From the NCBI GenBank assembly GCA_011009095.1, contig VTPC01091063.1, positions 130,326 through 194,325 on the forward strand: DNA of 64,000 nucleotides. The letters run 5' to 3'. This DNA comes from Ignelater luminosus (lineage: Eukaryota > Arthropoda > Insecta > Coleoptera > Elateridae). Shown piece after piece: positions 48,101 through 59,998 of this stretch (positions are counted from its first letter, which is position 1; each line of letters starts with the position of its first letter). Made by a program: the position numbers and the translations under genes. The notes beneath the pieces are model-generated. The model had not been told where the DNA came from. It worked only from the letters and a program-made list of their open reading frames with translations, and did not search any database.

Positions 48101-51100
48101 ACAAAAGCTGCAGAGATTAATACAAGATAGAACACAGGTAACATTAGAAATAAATTGTGGTTTTTTAAACGGTCTTACAAGTGAAATGCAGGTTGTAGAA
48201 GGTGGACCGTTAGAATCTAGATCTAGAACACCAGTCTTACATCCAACTAGCCCTTTACGTATTATACCAACAAGTGAAACTGGTAATTCACATAGTCCTG
48301 TACAAAGAATTGAGTCACCTGTCAGTCAGGAAGATGAAGAAGTTTTAGAAATAGTAAGACAAGGTGAATTAGAACAGCGACCTAATTTACGTCAATGTGA
48401 TAGTGTGCTGCAGGAAAGTGAAAGTAGAGGTTTGATTTGATTTTCAAATTATCTAGCTATTTATAATAATACAAAATTTTAAAATAGGGATTGAAGAAGA
48501 CCTCGATGAATGTGAACAAGAACATGGTTCCCCTTGTACAGCTGGTGGTTTACACATGCCAAATTCTAGATCAATGAACGACTTTGCTAAGAGAATACGT
48601 CGTCTTCGTTACCATAGTCAGTGCGGAGGTGAATCGGAATTGCCAGAAATTTCCACTGGTAGCAGCCCTGGTAATTGTAAGTATTGTAGATTCTGAAGAT
48701 GGTAATTATGAATATTTTTAATTCTTTAAAAGGTGCACCATTTCCAAGCAATACAGTGCGCAGAGCAAATTCATGCCCGGAGATGAAAAAAATTCCATTG
48801 GTTCCTACAAAAGACAATAGAAATAAGACTTTAGAAGAGGCAGATGAAGAAATGAATAGAGAAAATATACATATTGGTGATGGCAGTGGTATGCTAATGC
48901 AAAAACTTGTAATTTCGACTGAAACACAGACTGAGGGTATTTATTTGGTGATGCCTTATGAATTAATGTTCTTGGGTATGTTTCCATCAATGGAAAGTGG
49001 TGATGGCAAACCTAGTCCTGCTCCAAGTCCTTTAAACGTACAAGATAAGTTCTTGACTGCATCTCCTTATGAGATTTTAGATAAGTAAGTTATCGTTGTA
49101 TTAGATTTACATTACAGTTTTGATATTGCTTTATTGTAGGTATATAGAAATAGCAGTTCGTTCTGAGAAAGATGGAACAAAACATTTGAAGGAACAGCTG
49201 CAGTTGTTACATCAGTGGTTATTATTTGAAAGACATCGAAGAGAAGCACATGCTGTTAAAAATCGTCGTTTATTAGCAGATGCCAAAAATACAAAAGCTC
49301 TTGAAGAACACAATTCTGCTTTGGTAAGAGATTTTTATTTTAATTGTTTTATATTCTTTTGTTTATTAATTTTGATGTTTGTCTTAATTAGAGAGACCAA
49401 GTACAGTTGCAACAAAAGGATATTGATCACCTTAAAGATGAACTTGAGGCAATAAAAAGAGATAAATACACGAAAGGAAGACAGGAATGTGAAAGTATTC
49501 ATCATTGGGAAAACAAAGTAAGTCTTTTTGTTTTAAGAAAAGTTTTCCATTGGAAAATGGTGCAAGTCCTGTTTTAATATGATGTACATAATTGTTGAAA
49601 GGTTATTGTGTGTTGGTACTCTATCTAATTGAAATTAGGCAAAAGTTCTTTCATTAAGAGGCTTCTAATCTAAACATTCTAACAAATTGTAATTAAGGAA
49701 CTCAATATAAATGTTTTGTTTCTCTCAAAAGCATGACATACTAGATTATACAAAGTACATTAATATTGTTATATCTTCATTATTATTTAAAATAATATAA
49801 AGAACCATTTATATTCTAAAAGGTGAGAAAACAGTGAATTTAGATATGTCAAGACTTACTATGACTGCCATTCAAAAAATCATCTTTTTGTTATAACTTG
49901 AAAACAATTGAATAAAACAAAAACCTAGATTAGTTATTTTATTCTAGATGTCAAACTACACCAAAAGTTTTCAAACTTGATTTCTCAATTTTTTCAAATA
50001 ACGGAGATATGGCCACTTAATGAAATTTGAAAAAAATCAATTTTTGGCTATAACTCTAAAACAAAAGAAGATATGTAAATTCTGATTGCACTAATGAACT
50101 TTACAGGAAAAAGTATATCAGTAGCATGTGTACAGTTTATTTCTAGCTATTCTAGCTTCTGAGATTAATTTGAATTTGGATCACCCTGTATAATATTGAT
50201 TAGTTTTAACTAATCTTTGTAATTGCAGAATTCTTCAAGTGAGAATATTATTGGAAATTGAATTTTTAATGTATTTTATTTGGAGGAATAAACGAAAAAG
50301 GAAAATTTGAAAACCTTAACTTTTCTCTTGGTAAAATTGTAGAATTCGAAATTGTGTACGATAGAAAAAGTATTGCATATCGGCAGTTTTAATTTTGACT
50401 TTTATCTTTATTTCTCCAATTTATTTACAGTATATATCAGCACATCAAGATCATCTCAATTTAAAACAACAAAATGAAGAAGTGCAACGAGAATTTGAAA
50501 ATTTAAAATTAAAAATAGCAGAATTGGACAATAAACGGCAGCGTGTGGAGTCAGCACTATTTGAAGCAAATGCTGAAGTGAAGGTTCTTATAAAGAAATT
50601 ACAAAAAGTTCAATTTGATGTTCATTAACATTTTTTTTGTTTTTTTAAGATTGCAAAAGAACAAGCATGGGCAGGAGAAAAAGGCAAGGCTGAATTAGAA
50701 CAAGTAAATAAAGAATTATTGATATCTGGTGAAATGCAACAGAGATATCAAGAGAAGTTAATACAGTTACCATATTTAAAAAGGTCTGAAGAAGAATTGG
50801 CTCGTTTCACTGAAAGTTATGGTCTTGAATTAAAAAGTATGTGTTGCCTTGTCACAATAAGATCATGCAAATTATTATAAAAAATTATCTTTATACAGAT
50901 TTACGTCAACAATTGGATTCAAAATCGGTAGCTTTAGAAACATGCAGATCTAGAATAGGAGAATTGGAACAAGCCATTATACAATGTGAGGAAAGGTGTA
51001 ATGTACAAAAACGAGTATTAAATGAAACTAAAGAAGCATATGATGTAAAATTAAAGGTAAACAAATCACTTTTTAATGGTCTTTTGTAGTAAAATATTAA

Positions 51101-51656
51101 AACTAATTTTTCTTTGAGGTTATGTAATTTTAAAAATTCTATAGTAGTTGGAATTAATTTGTTGTCATTATTTGTAATCTAAATATTTTAATACAGGCTG
51201 TTGAAAGTAAGTACCAGTCCCAATTAACCATAACAAGATCGTTACAAGAAAAAATTTTGGAATTGCGGCAAGAATCAGGGCGACCAACACCCCATTCACC
51301 AGACACAAGCAGTTGCCACGAAGTTATTCCCACATTAACAGATAGAACCAGCATTGCTACTGGTTTGAGTGCGCACTCTTCACCACTTTCAGCATCATTA
51401 GCTTCTTCAGAAAGTAGTGCTGCTGCTTTTGGTCATTCAGATGGAAGAAATTTACAGGTTAGAATTGCATAAAAAAATTAATAATTTAATCTTTCATACT
51501 AAAATAAGTTTATGTGTTTAGTATATGATGGATCAGAAGGAACCTGCTCCATCAACATCAAAAATGACAGCTGCAGAGGAAGAAACAATGAATGAATCGA
51601 GTACTACCAATCTATCACAATCATCCTCGCCATTCTCTGCTAATAAACAGGACTGA
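42159..51656 (+). CDS. Tsc1: Hamartin, TSC complex subunit 1
   Basis: Nineteen coding exons: 42159-42264, 42325-42442, 42500-42647, 42705-42817, 42872-43058, 43117-43190, 43252-43394, 46767-46918, 47729-47815, 47877-48429, 48488-48670, 48733-49084, 49140-49323, 49392-49517, 50431-50607, 50650-50836, 50899-51056, 51197-51457, 51522-51656. All phases agree, giving about 1,147 residues; human hamartin has 1,164. The N-terminal core shows hamartin hallmarks: L-L-G-H-V, Y-A-L-F-Q-R-L-Y-G-M-Y-P-C-N-F, W-K-K-M-G-S-H-D-V-V-V-E-C. The middle is Ser/Pro-rich. From about residue 739 a coiled coil runs to about 1050, opening with K-Y-I-E-I-A-V and including R-N-R-R-L-L-like K-N-R-R-L-L. The protein stabilises tuberin (TSC2) in the complex that restrains Rheb and thereby TORC1 growth signalling. 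The end of exon 15 is uncertain (50583 or 50607). Exon 10 contains a 54-base in-frame GT...AG piece at 48139-48192 that could be spliced out. Confidence 0.96.
43395..46766. other. Tsc1: TSC1 intron 7 (3.4 kb)
   Basis: Largest TSC1 intron, AT-rich, holding an (AAT)n microsatellite at 44297-44315 and the hAT-like element at 44900-45440. No further exon recognised. Confidence 0.8.
44900..45440. mobile_element. Non-autonomous hAT-like element with perfect 8-bp target duplication
   Basis: The left end CAGTGTTGCCAACCTGAGGG is preceded by TTGATGCT (44892-44899). The right end AGAAGTTGGCAAG is followed by the same TTGATGCT (45441-45448). The right terminus would match the inverse of the left if four bases (CACT) had been lost. 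Length 541 bp. The core (45180-45345) is strikingly GC-rich against an AT-rich body and contains repeated words such as CGGACCTGTCGG and GGATCTGTCGG. No transposase. Confidence 0.8.
46919..47728. other. Tsc1: TSC1 intron 8
   Basis: 810 bases. A solitary CACCCTGTACAG transposon-end motif lies near 47626. The open stretch 47438-47680 has no recognisable content. Confidence 0.7.
49518..50430. other. Tsc1: TSC1 intron 14
   Basis: 913 bases, occupied from about 49825 to 50193 by a dispersed repeat that has a second copy at the right end of the window. Confidence 0.8.
49825..50193. mobile_element. Dispersed repeat ending in CACCCTGTATA (copy 1)
   Basis: Starting at GTGAGAAAACAGTGAATT, this stretch matches 63470-63830 in order and orientation. 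Shared words include GTTATAACT(T/C)(G/A)AAAACAATTGAA, GCTATAACTCTAAAACAAAA against GCCTATAACTTAAAACAAAA, AATGAACT, and the final GGATCACCCTGTATA against GGGCCACCCTGTAGC. The terminal CACCCTGTA is typical of mariner/Tc1-related insect repeats. Non-coding and old. Confidence 0.8.
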
Positions 51657-51692
51657 TTTTACTTATTTAGTTATTTTTGTTATTGTGTAATT

Positions 51693-51698
51693 AATAAA
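51693..51698 (+). terminator. Candidate TSC1 polyadenylation signal
   Basis: AATAAA 37 bases after the TSC1 stop, in AT-rich sequence. A longer 3' UTR using later signals is possible. Confidence 0.5.
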
Positions 51699-52276
51699 TA
51701 TGTATATGTATATTCGAACTGCTTTACAAAACATTAATGTTCCACTTTTTAATTTTTTATATTAATAGAAAGAATATTATATCGAAAATTAAGTGCAGTT
51801 TTGCAAAGCATGTTCAAATTCACTGTTGACAGAAGGCAAAGATAATACTGATGCCTACTACAAAAAAAAACAAATTTGTGTGGTTTTATGTAAGTTATTG
51901 AACGAAGATTGTTGCAAACTGATGACTATTAATTGTTATAATTAATCAATTTAAAAACTGATTTTTATTAAATGTGTTTCAGTATCAGTTTGTTTTCTTA
52001 CTTCTAGTTGAAGTGATGCATCCTGTTCTTTCTTAATTAGACAGGTTTAGTCATTTGGCACTTAATTATTTCAAAAGTGTATACCCTTTGATAATTTTTC
52101 TGTATTAGCTGCTATTTTTGCAGCAGCTCAATGTTTAAAATGTATAGGATGACCTACCTTTCACAGCATACTATTACATAGGCCTGCTCTGATTTTATGG
52201 TAGCAATACCAATATGTGAGTTATGTAATATTAAGTGACTTGATTTCAAAAGTGATAAGTACAAATTCTTTATTTT

Positions 52277-52752
52277 ATCAGGGTGATTAAGATTTAAGGC
52301 TCACCATTGGAATCTCAGAAACTAATAAATATAAGTACAAGATCAGTTAAATTGGGGCGAAGTTGCACATTCTAATATCTAATAATCATCTGAAAAGGAA
52401 TTTGGCTCAACTTCATAGGTTTGAAAATGCATAACCTCAAAAAAATGAAATTTCTTTGATTTTCCTTATTATTAGGAATTTCTAGAATCTGTAAAGACTT
52501 TCTGTGGACACTTTCTTGGATCTAATATCTCTAATTTATCTAAATTTCCATGACATTTTGGTTTTTCAAAGCTATCATCAGGTTTATTTTTTCTTATGAC
52601 AATTGAATCTGGCTATGGTTTGCCAGAGAATTGAATACAATTTCATTAAATGCATAATTCTCCCAAATCACAAAAGCATACACATCGTGTTCTATTTAAA
52701 TAAGAATTGAGAAAAATAACAATTTGCATTTTGTGATCACCTTGTATAATAA
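52277..52752. mobile_element. Transposon relic bounded by CAGGGTGAT and inverted GATCACCTTGTA
   Basis: The left edge TCAGGGTGATTAAG and right edge TGTGATCACCTTGTATA are imperfect inverses of each other, about 475 bp apart. The inside has AATCTCAGAAACTA, resembling the inverse of the repeat at 49825-50193 (ATCTCAGAAGCTA). No coding content. Confidence 0.5.
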
Positions 52753-55700
52753 AAAGAAAATCCATTTGAAATTTAGAAGTTACTCAAGAAAATTTTTTGT
52801 TATTTTAAAGTACTAATGACCTAAACATAAACATTTAGAGCAGTTTTCTCTTCAATTTTTTCTTACGTGGCCTATTACAAATCTATGTTACTAAAAAGAG
52901 AATCTCTAGCTCTATCAAAAGCTATAGAGAAATAGCAACATTGCCATTTAAAAACATGTTGATTACGTCAGCTAAAAAAATGACAGAAATCAGCTTACAA
53001 GTTGTAGTGTTATTGCTATACTATTATTATTTATTTTATCACTGTTCCAAACTTTACCCCCTCACTATAAATTAAAAAAGTAAAATGAAAATTGTGGAAA
53101 ATCGTTACATTACATAATAAAATGGAAAGCAAATTTGAATTCAGCATGTCATAGTTAGGATTGTTCACCTATATTAAAGCTTACACCACAAAAAAGTTTT
53201 GTGTTATTTATGGAGCACTCAAGAATTTGTTTAAAGCTGTATTCTGTGTGTCTGTACATATAATGATTAAGAGTAATAAGAAATGATAAGATGATCATTT
53301 TTGGTAGGTTAAGGCTAAAGTTGAAAAAAATAGTCTTGTTTTTGTTTTTCTTCGAAGATAGAATATCAGTATGAATTTTTATAACAATGGAATATTCTTA
53401 CTTGATCTTGTTATCAATAGGTCGTTATGAATGTTTTCATCAGTGACATAAGGTTGTTCCTTCGTTTTTAGGATATATCAAGTAAAAAATTGTTTTTCCT
53501 GTGAAAATCTTAGTTTGCTGTGATTTATTGTTTTTAACAAAACAAAAGAATGACATTTTTAAGAAATTTCATTAAAAAAGTAACAATTACTTGAAACATT
53601 CTATTTTATTGAAATGTTTAGTTTAAAAAGTATTTCTCATATGAATAGCAGGGTGCTGTATAGATGTATTTGTACTTTGGAATAAACACTAATCGGTAAT
53701 AAAAATCTGATTAATGCCTTAGGCCCATTTTCTCATTTTTGGTTAAGTTTAACTAGAGTATTATTGCCATTGATAGAACTGTTACTGTTATATTATATCC
53801 ATGGCAATCAGGCGAGTGTGGTGCATGAAAGCACAGATATTCTTGATATTTATTTGTTATAATTTATCGAAGTTTATTTATTTTTCTTGGCAAACTCATT
53901 GATTATGTTGTCATATTAGTAATATCAAATATTTCATTTTTGAGGTAAGGGGAAGAAATGCTTTCCAGGTGTTTCCATTGTTACCACTGTACTGCATGCA
54001 TCTGATATGGCAATAATCTTTTAGTTAAACTTAATCAATGATTGAGAAAGTGGGTCTTACAGCAAAAACAAACTTGATGGGAACAAGAAAATAAAATAAA
54101 TACCAATCTGTATAAAATAAAACAGCAACCCCTAATATAATGAATTGAAGCAGTTCTGAGCATTTAATTAAATTTCTAAATGTTCAGAAATGTTTCTAAG
54201 AGAAAGGAATGCAGGTTGTTAAACTGTAGAAATGCTCAAACCGGAACACTCCCTATGTGCAACCAGATAATATATCGTCATGATATAAAAGAAAATCGTA
54301 ATCTTTGTATTTTCTACAGAAAGGAGACATCAGAGGTCATACACTTGTATAGTTTTTGACTTTTATTAGGTCTTCCATGTTGAATTGTACATCAACACCT
54401 TCCCAATGTACATGCCTTAATGGGTTTATAATGCCGTTCACAATCTTTTTATATTATATTTACAAATAAATACCTTTAAAACGTACTTGATTTAAGATCA
54501 TCACACTATTCTTGTTAATCATTAAAGCAATGACTGTGTAAAAAGATACTGATATATTATGCTTTCACAGTTTTTTTTTCATGCAGGTTGGCCATGAATT
54601 TTTCTTTGTTTTAGGTTGTACATAATAATAAGTAATTTAATTGTTATTGGGTTTTACAGCTTGGATAACCTCAAAACTAATCCCTGTCACTACACAGAAT
54701 AGAATCTCGTTGCCAGATCTATTACCTATCTGAAATAGAAATATTTAAATAGTCTTCTTGCAAATAGATTATTCCCATAATAATTAGATATTGTTTGTTA
54801 TTAGAGATAATATAATAATAATAACTTATTAAACATAAGACATAAACACTATTAAAAACGTCAATTCCATTTTATTTAAAACTGGCAACATTGCGTTTGT
54901 AGATGTTCTGTCATGCAATCTAACCTAAACCATACATGCCATACATGTAAGACCAGACCAGTTTAAACTGAAAAACTAATATTCACACTGCTAAATTGGG
55001 TGAATCTCCAAGACCAACTCTCATGCAAGAAAAACTGTGAATGTATTGCAGATAACAACTTAGCCAAAAAATATCATGCCCAATTCAGTCACCCCATAAC
55101 CATATATCTAGAGTAAAAATAGCTTCAATCCACAGAAACTATGAATGCTCTTTGTTAATTAAAGCCAGGGTTGTGATAACGATAAGCTTTCTCCAATTCT
55201 ACTGCTTTGTATGCTCAGAGCAGGTGATCATTTAGTTGCATTCAAATTTAAATTAAATTAATTAAAAATAAATAAGAATTATAAGATTGTGACGTAAAAC
55301 AACTTAAAATATGGAATATTAGAGGTGGCATAATCAACTCCTTTTACAGACCAGATGCACCTGTTTTGATTCATAAACCGAATTAAGTTCATATACAAAT
55401 TTCTTTGTTGCATTAGCATCACTGTTATAATGGTATTATGAACCAAATAAATTCTTTTTATAGAACTTTGATAAATTATTTTTGCAGTCTTAATTTTTAA
55501 AAATGATGTCTTCAAACACTGTTCACATTATACCCTCATGTAAAAAATTCAAAGAAAGTTCAATGCTTGTACTTAACAATTCTTATTGAATATACCTAAA
55601 GGCCCAGTTTCATAATGGAAGAGATCAACAGGTTTACTAACTTCTTCCTAGTATACTCATAGTTAAATTACATGCTGCACGTAAACATAGGGAGCTACCA

Positions 55701-55867
55701 TAATACTACGTGTTTGGCATTATGCACAGTGTGTAATTTGACTATGAATACAGCAGTTAATGTTTTACTAGTTAACAGTAAAAAATTCAATAATTATATT
55801 AAGTCTTATGTATTTAAATTATAATACATACCATGCAAATAAAATATACAAAACTGATCTTTATACA

Positions 55868-55873
55868 TTTATT
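55868..55873 (-). terminator. RpL36: eL36 polyadenylation signal
   Basis: TTTATT on the + strand, i.e. AATAAA on the - strand, 30 bases beyond the eL36 stop codon. Confidence 0.8.
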
Positions 55874-55902
55874 AAAGAACTTAAGAAACCATTACAATAA
55901 AA

Positions 55903-56238
55903 TTATTTAGCATGCGCTTGAGCTTTACGCATTTGTGTAAGAATGTTAGATAATTCTTCACGCTTCCTCTTAGCACGGATATGTGTACCCAAGCGACGTT
56001 TCAGGAATTTCAATGCACGTTTGTCTTTCGATACCTTCAACAATTCCATAGCTCTCTTTTCGTAAGGGGCATGACCAACAACTTCACGAATTAATTCCCG
56101 TACGAATTTGGTATGCTTTGTTTGGATCCCCTTCAACCTTGCAGGCCGGATCTTATCACTCTTAGTTTTTCCTGATGGAATTTTTGTTGTTTTATGACCT
56201 TTTTGCAGGCCTACGGCTATTTCATAGCGAGGTGCCAT
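55903..56238 (-). CDS. RpL36: 60S ribosomal protein eL36
   Basis: A single coding exon of 111 codons, the normal length range of eukaryotic eL36 (about 105-115). It starts [11 protein letters not shown], has the G-H-K-T-T-K-I basic stretch, and ends with the strongly conserved block around [21 protein letters not shown] and R-A-K-R-K-R-E-E-L. The protein is a small basic component of the large cytosolic ribosomal subunit. A splice acceptor (TTTTAACAG) lies one base before the ATG, so the 5' UTR is mostly in a separate upstream exon. There is no internal intron and all hallmark residues are present, so it is a functional gene rather than a retrocopy. Confidence 0.97.
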   Translation of the reverse strand: MAPRYEIAVGLQKGHKTTKIPSGKTKSDKIRPARLKGIQTKHTKFVRELIREVVGHAPYEKRAMELLKVSKDKRALKFLKRRLGTHIRAKRKREELSNILTQMRKAQAHAK

Positions 56239-56804
56239 GCTGTTAAAACAAGATAAGGTTATGTTTAATTATTTCTATATTAATTGTGTGCAAATGTTAA
56301 AAACTCATTTATACTTTAATGTTCATTCAATCTTAAGATTTTTTAACATTGAACTTGTAATTATTACTTACGTTTATATTCTAAATAACACGAAAACGTC
56401 TCTCGTGTTGTAAAACTTCTACTAATACCAGAAACAAAGAGAAGGGGGCGCTCTTGAATTTCCGGTTAAGTTCTATTTTGCTTTTCCTGATTTCCAAGTG
56501 GCGGCAAGTTTAAATATGACAATAAAAAAATCGTAGCTTGCACTTCGCATAACCAACCATCATTAACCATCTTTTGTACTCTTTTTGATATGTGACCCGT
56601 GACCTCTGCTGTTTTCGATTCCGATATTTTGTGGTTTACCCCGTATTCATGATAACCTTGTAGTTGATTTTATCTTAGTGTTGTTTTTCAAAATAATACA
56701 AAGACGTTTTCGTGATTTTAAAACCATTCAAGCAGTTTTATTTAATTTTAATTTATTTATATTTTATTAGTTAATATTAGTAGCTTTGAAAGGTTAGTTG
56801 AAAT
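56239..56804. promoter_or_regulatory. Divergent promoter region, eL36 (-) and S28 peptidase (+)
   Basis: Only 566 bases separate the two start codons of genes pointing away from each other. The eL36 side holds a 132-base 5' UTR intron (56240-56371) and a polypyrimidine start region. The middle (56440-56530) is less AT-rich, with GGGGGCGCTC and GTGGCGGCAAG words. No TATA box was identified with confidence. Shared regulation is possible but is only inferred from the layout. Confidence 0.6.
56372..56447 (-). other. RpL36: Non-coding first exon of eL36 with TOP-like start
   Basis: On the - strand a GTAAGT donor starts at 56371 and pairs with the acceptor directly before the ATG. The exon would begin in the pyrimidine run CCCCCTTCTCTTTG around 56436-56447, which resembles the 5' terminal oligopyrimidine tract typical of ribosomal-protein mRNAs. 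The exact start base is a guess. Confidence 0.6.
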
Positions 56805-58533
56805 ATGAAGTTCTTAATTTTATTACTGTTTGTTCCTGGATTCATAAATGGTTGGAGAATTTTCCATCGTGGAAGGCATGTTGGTGGAAATTTAGGTTTA
56901 CCAGGTGGAAAAGAAAAGGAAATCGAACTTGGCAGTGTTGAAGTAGCTGAAGAGTGGTTTCCACAAAAGCTAGATCATTTTAATCCTACTGATGGCAGAA
57001 CGTGGCTGCAAGTTAGTATTAACAATTGTTATTCCCCTTTATAAATATTTATTTGCTTGTTTATTCACAGCGATTTTATAAAAATGAGCAATATTATGAT
57101 CCATCAACTGGAGGGCCAATTTTCTTAATGATAGGAGGAGAAGGAGAAGCTTCAGTTAAATGGATGACCAAAGGTGCTTGGATAGATTATGCAAAGAAAT
57201 TTGGAGCTTTGTGTTTTCAGTTGGAGCATCGTTACTATGGAAAAAGTCATCCAACTAAGTAATTTACAAATATTTATTTAAGAATGTGCATTTAAATATT
57301 TAATTTTTATAGAGATTTAAGTACCAAGAATCTACAATATTTAACTAGTCAACAAGCACTTGCAGATTTAGCAGAGTTTATTTCTGCAATGAATCAACGT
57401 TATGGATTATCTACTGATGCAAAATGGATTGCTTTTGGTGGATCATATCCCGGATCCCTTGCTGCATGGTTGCGACTAAAATATCCACATTTGGTTCATG
57501 GCTCTATGTCTGCTAGTGGTCCACTACTAGCTGAAGTGGATTTTAGTGGTAGGTATTAAAACAACTTCTTATTTAAGATTTATTTAGTGAGATCTTTTGT
57601 TTAAGATTACTTCAAAGTGGTAGATGAATCCTTAAGTACATATAGTGATGATTGTGTTAATGCTATAAAAGAAGGTACTGCTGAGATTGATATATTATTA
57701 CGCCATATGATTGGACAAAGAAATCTGAATAAGAAATTCAAATTGTGTGATCCTGTAGAGAAATATGTGAATAATCCTAATGATATAGCCAATTTATATG
57801 AAACTTTATCTGGAAATTTTGCTGGTGTGGTTCAGTATAATAAAGATAATCGTATTGGTGGTAATCAAGAAGTATCAAATATAACAATTGATACCATTTG
57901 TGATATTATGACTAATCAAAAGTTAGGACCACCTGTTGATCGTCTTGCTGCTGTGAACAGTTTGCTTTTATCTGTATATGATCAAAAGTGTTTAGACTAC
58001 AAATATGATAAAATGATTGATAATATGAGAAACGGTAGCTGGGATAGTGAAATTGCCGAAGGAGGACGTCAGTGGACATATCAAACTTGTACTGAATTTG
58101 GCTTTTTCCAAACTTCTTCCTACACACCCCAAGTTTTTGGTAACGACTTTCCTGTAGAATTCTTCATTCAACAATGTGTTGATATATTTGGACCAAAATA
58201 TAATTCATCATTTGTTAATTCAGCAGCAGAAAGGACTAATATATTATATGGTGCTTTAGATATAGAAGTTACAAATGTTGTATTTGTTCATGGATCAATA
58301 GATCCATGGCATGCATTAGGAATTACAAAAACTATAAATCAAGGGGCACCAGCAATTTATATTAAAGGTAAATTAGAACTCTTTATTGTTGCAAATATAT
58401 TTAAAATCTTTATTGAATTTTAGGTACAGCTCATTGTGCAAACATGTATCCACCATCTGATAACGATTTGCCAGAATTGAAAGCTGCTAGGGAACAAATC
58501 ATAGAATACATTGATCGATGGATCAGACTTTAA
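56805..58533 (+). CDS. Family S28 serine carboxypeptidase-like protease (PRSS16/K12H4.7 type)
   Basis: Five exons, 56805-57011, 57071-57258, 57313-57548, 57606-58367 and 58424-58533, with matching phases, give 500 residues. Residues 1-16 ([11 protein letters not shown]) form a signal peptide, so the product is secreted or lysosomal. S28 hallmarks are present: [28 protein letters not shown]. The catalytic Ser176 lies in [11 protein letters not shown], Asp443 in H-G-S-I-D-P-W-H and His468 in G-T-A-H-C. Length and order fit the family, which cleaves near proline residues (prolylcarboxypeptidase, DPP7) or processes peptides (thymus-specific serine protease). The exact substrate is unknown. All triad residues are kept, so it should be active. 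It is head to head with eL36. Confidence 0.95.
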
Positions 58534-58625
58534 TATTATTGTGATTCAAAAAAGATGAACTTTTGTGTAATTGTTATCTAAACGTTAAGTTTAAAATATT
58601 AATAACTAATAAGAATATGTGGTTT

Positions 58626-58631
58626 AATAAA
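58626..58631 (+). terminator. S28 gene polyadenylation signal
   Basis: AATAAA about 93 bases after the stop codon, the first perfect signal downstream. Confidence 0.65.
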
Positions 58632-59842
58632 TTTTAAAAATTGATAGAACAACTTTTTTTAATGGTTAGTGCCTAATTGATTTGGCATAGTTTTTATGTA
58701 AATGTACTAATAAGATAGAGAAATTCTAATCAATTAACATCTGAAATGATTTGCATATTAATAAAATCAAAACTTTGCGACGCATCAAACTTTTGTTCAG
58801 ACCCATGGGTTACTCAAAGTTTATATTTAAGAGTCTGAGAAACCTTTAGTACTAGCAATAGCAAATCAAGCTTTTAAAGATAAATTCTTTGCAGAGCGTA
58901 GCACTTTCCTCAGTTACTGTTAGAATTTGATACTTGGTAAATTCAAAGATCTCAAAGTATCATTTATCTAAATATATTATTTCATTTCTGTGCAGAATAT
59001 AAAATCAACTTGGATACCAAAAATGATGAACTGTGAATATATGAAATGTTAAACAAGTAAATAAAGAAACTCTTCTGTTAATTGTTAACAAATATAATGG
59101 TTGCTGCACGATCTTTGATTTTGATAATTTTTTACATGTTGTTTGTGTGTAGTTCCATTCCAATATTAATTTGACAAAATGTTATGTCAAAGCGGGCTAG
59201 GGTACTAGGGGTCTGGAGACTCTGGGGAACAAGTAGGCCCAAAATTGAGGATCCAAATCCTTTGCTTGGTCAAAAGATATAAAATAGGGACCAAAATATA
59301 TACAGTGTGAGGCCAAATTGGGCCAGTCCAATTCTAAGTAAATCTAAATCTTTATGTGTAATTAATGATATTTGAGTAACAATATTCTAACTATAAAAGG
59401 TGCTTAAAGTGCATTTCATTGGCTTTGACAAATTCTCAACTCCCTATATCTTACAGTTTTTTTTGCTTTTACTTTTTGTACATGATGTTTATCTAACAAA
59501 CTCCTATTATCTTGAGTGTAGTATCTGCTGACGAAATTTCCTGATTTAAAGTAGAGTATAGGAACTATTTGCATTTTCAAAGATGTCTTGGTTTTTTTTG
59601 TAATCTGAACTGTTGAATATTCCAAATAGAAGGAACAGTTTACTAGTACTCGTAGATTGTAATGATTTAGAGACTAAAAACGTGATAATATTTCTTTGAA
59701 AATATTTGCTTTTTTGGCAAGCTATAGTATCAATCAAGGAAACTACAAATGAGATTTACAAAATGTAGAAATCACATATGTTCTCAGATAGTAAAACCAT
59801 ATTGTATACTTACTGATGGTGAAATGTTGACGTTTTATGAAT

Positions 59843-59998
59843 TTCTTGGTCTTGTCTTGTTCTTGTTTTGTTCTTATTATCTTCTTCTTGTATTGTTCTC
59901 ATTTAGTTCTTGTTTTGCTCTCGTTTTCTTTTCGTATTACTCTTGTGTTGCTTTCATCTGGTTCTTGTCTTGCTCTTGTTTTGTTCTTGGCATTATAC
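59843..59998. repeat. Degenerate TTCTTGT-type simple repeat
   Basis: About 155 bases of imperfect repeats of words such as CTTGTTTTGTTCTT and GTTCTTGTTTTGCTCT, almost lacking A and G apart from isolated G. Both + strand open frames here (59749-60021, 59837-60028) encode only repetitive hydrophobic sequence and are artefacts. Confidence 0.7.

Larger units (their letters stand above)
51657..55867. other. Intergenic between convergent TSC1 and eL36
   Basis: AT-rich, no gene recognised. The first part should be TSC1 3' UTR, with an AATAAA at 51693-51698. At about 52277-52752 there is a relic bounded by CAGGGTGATTAAG and an inverted TGATCACCTTGTATA. Both ends face outward like a transposon, and the body resembles the repeat family at 49825. 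Confidence 0.6.
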
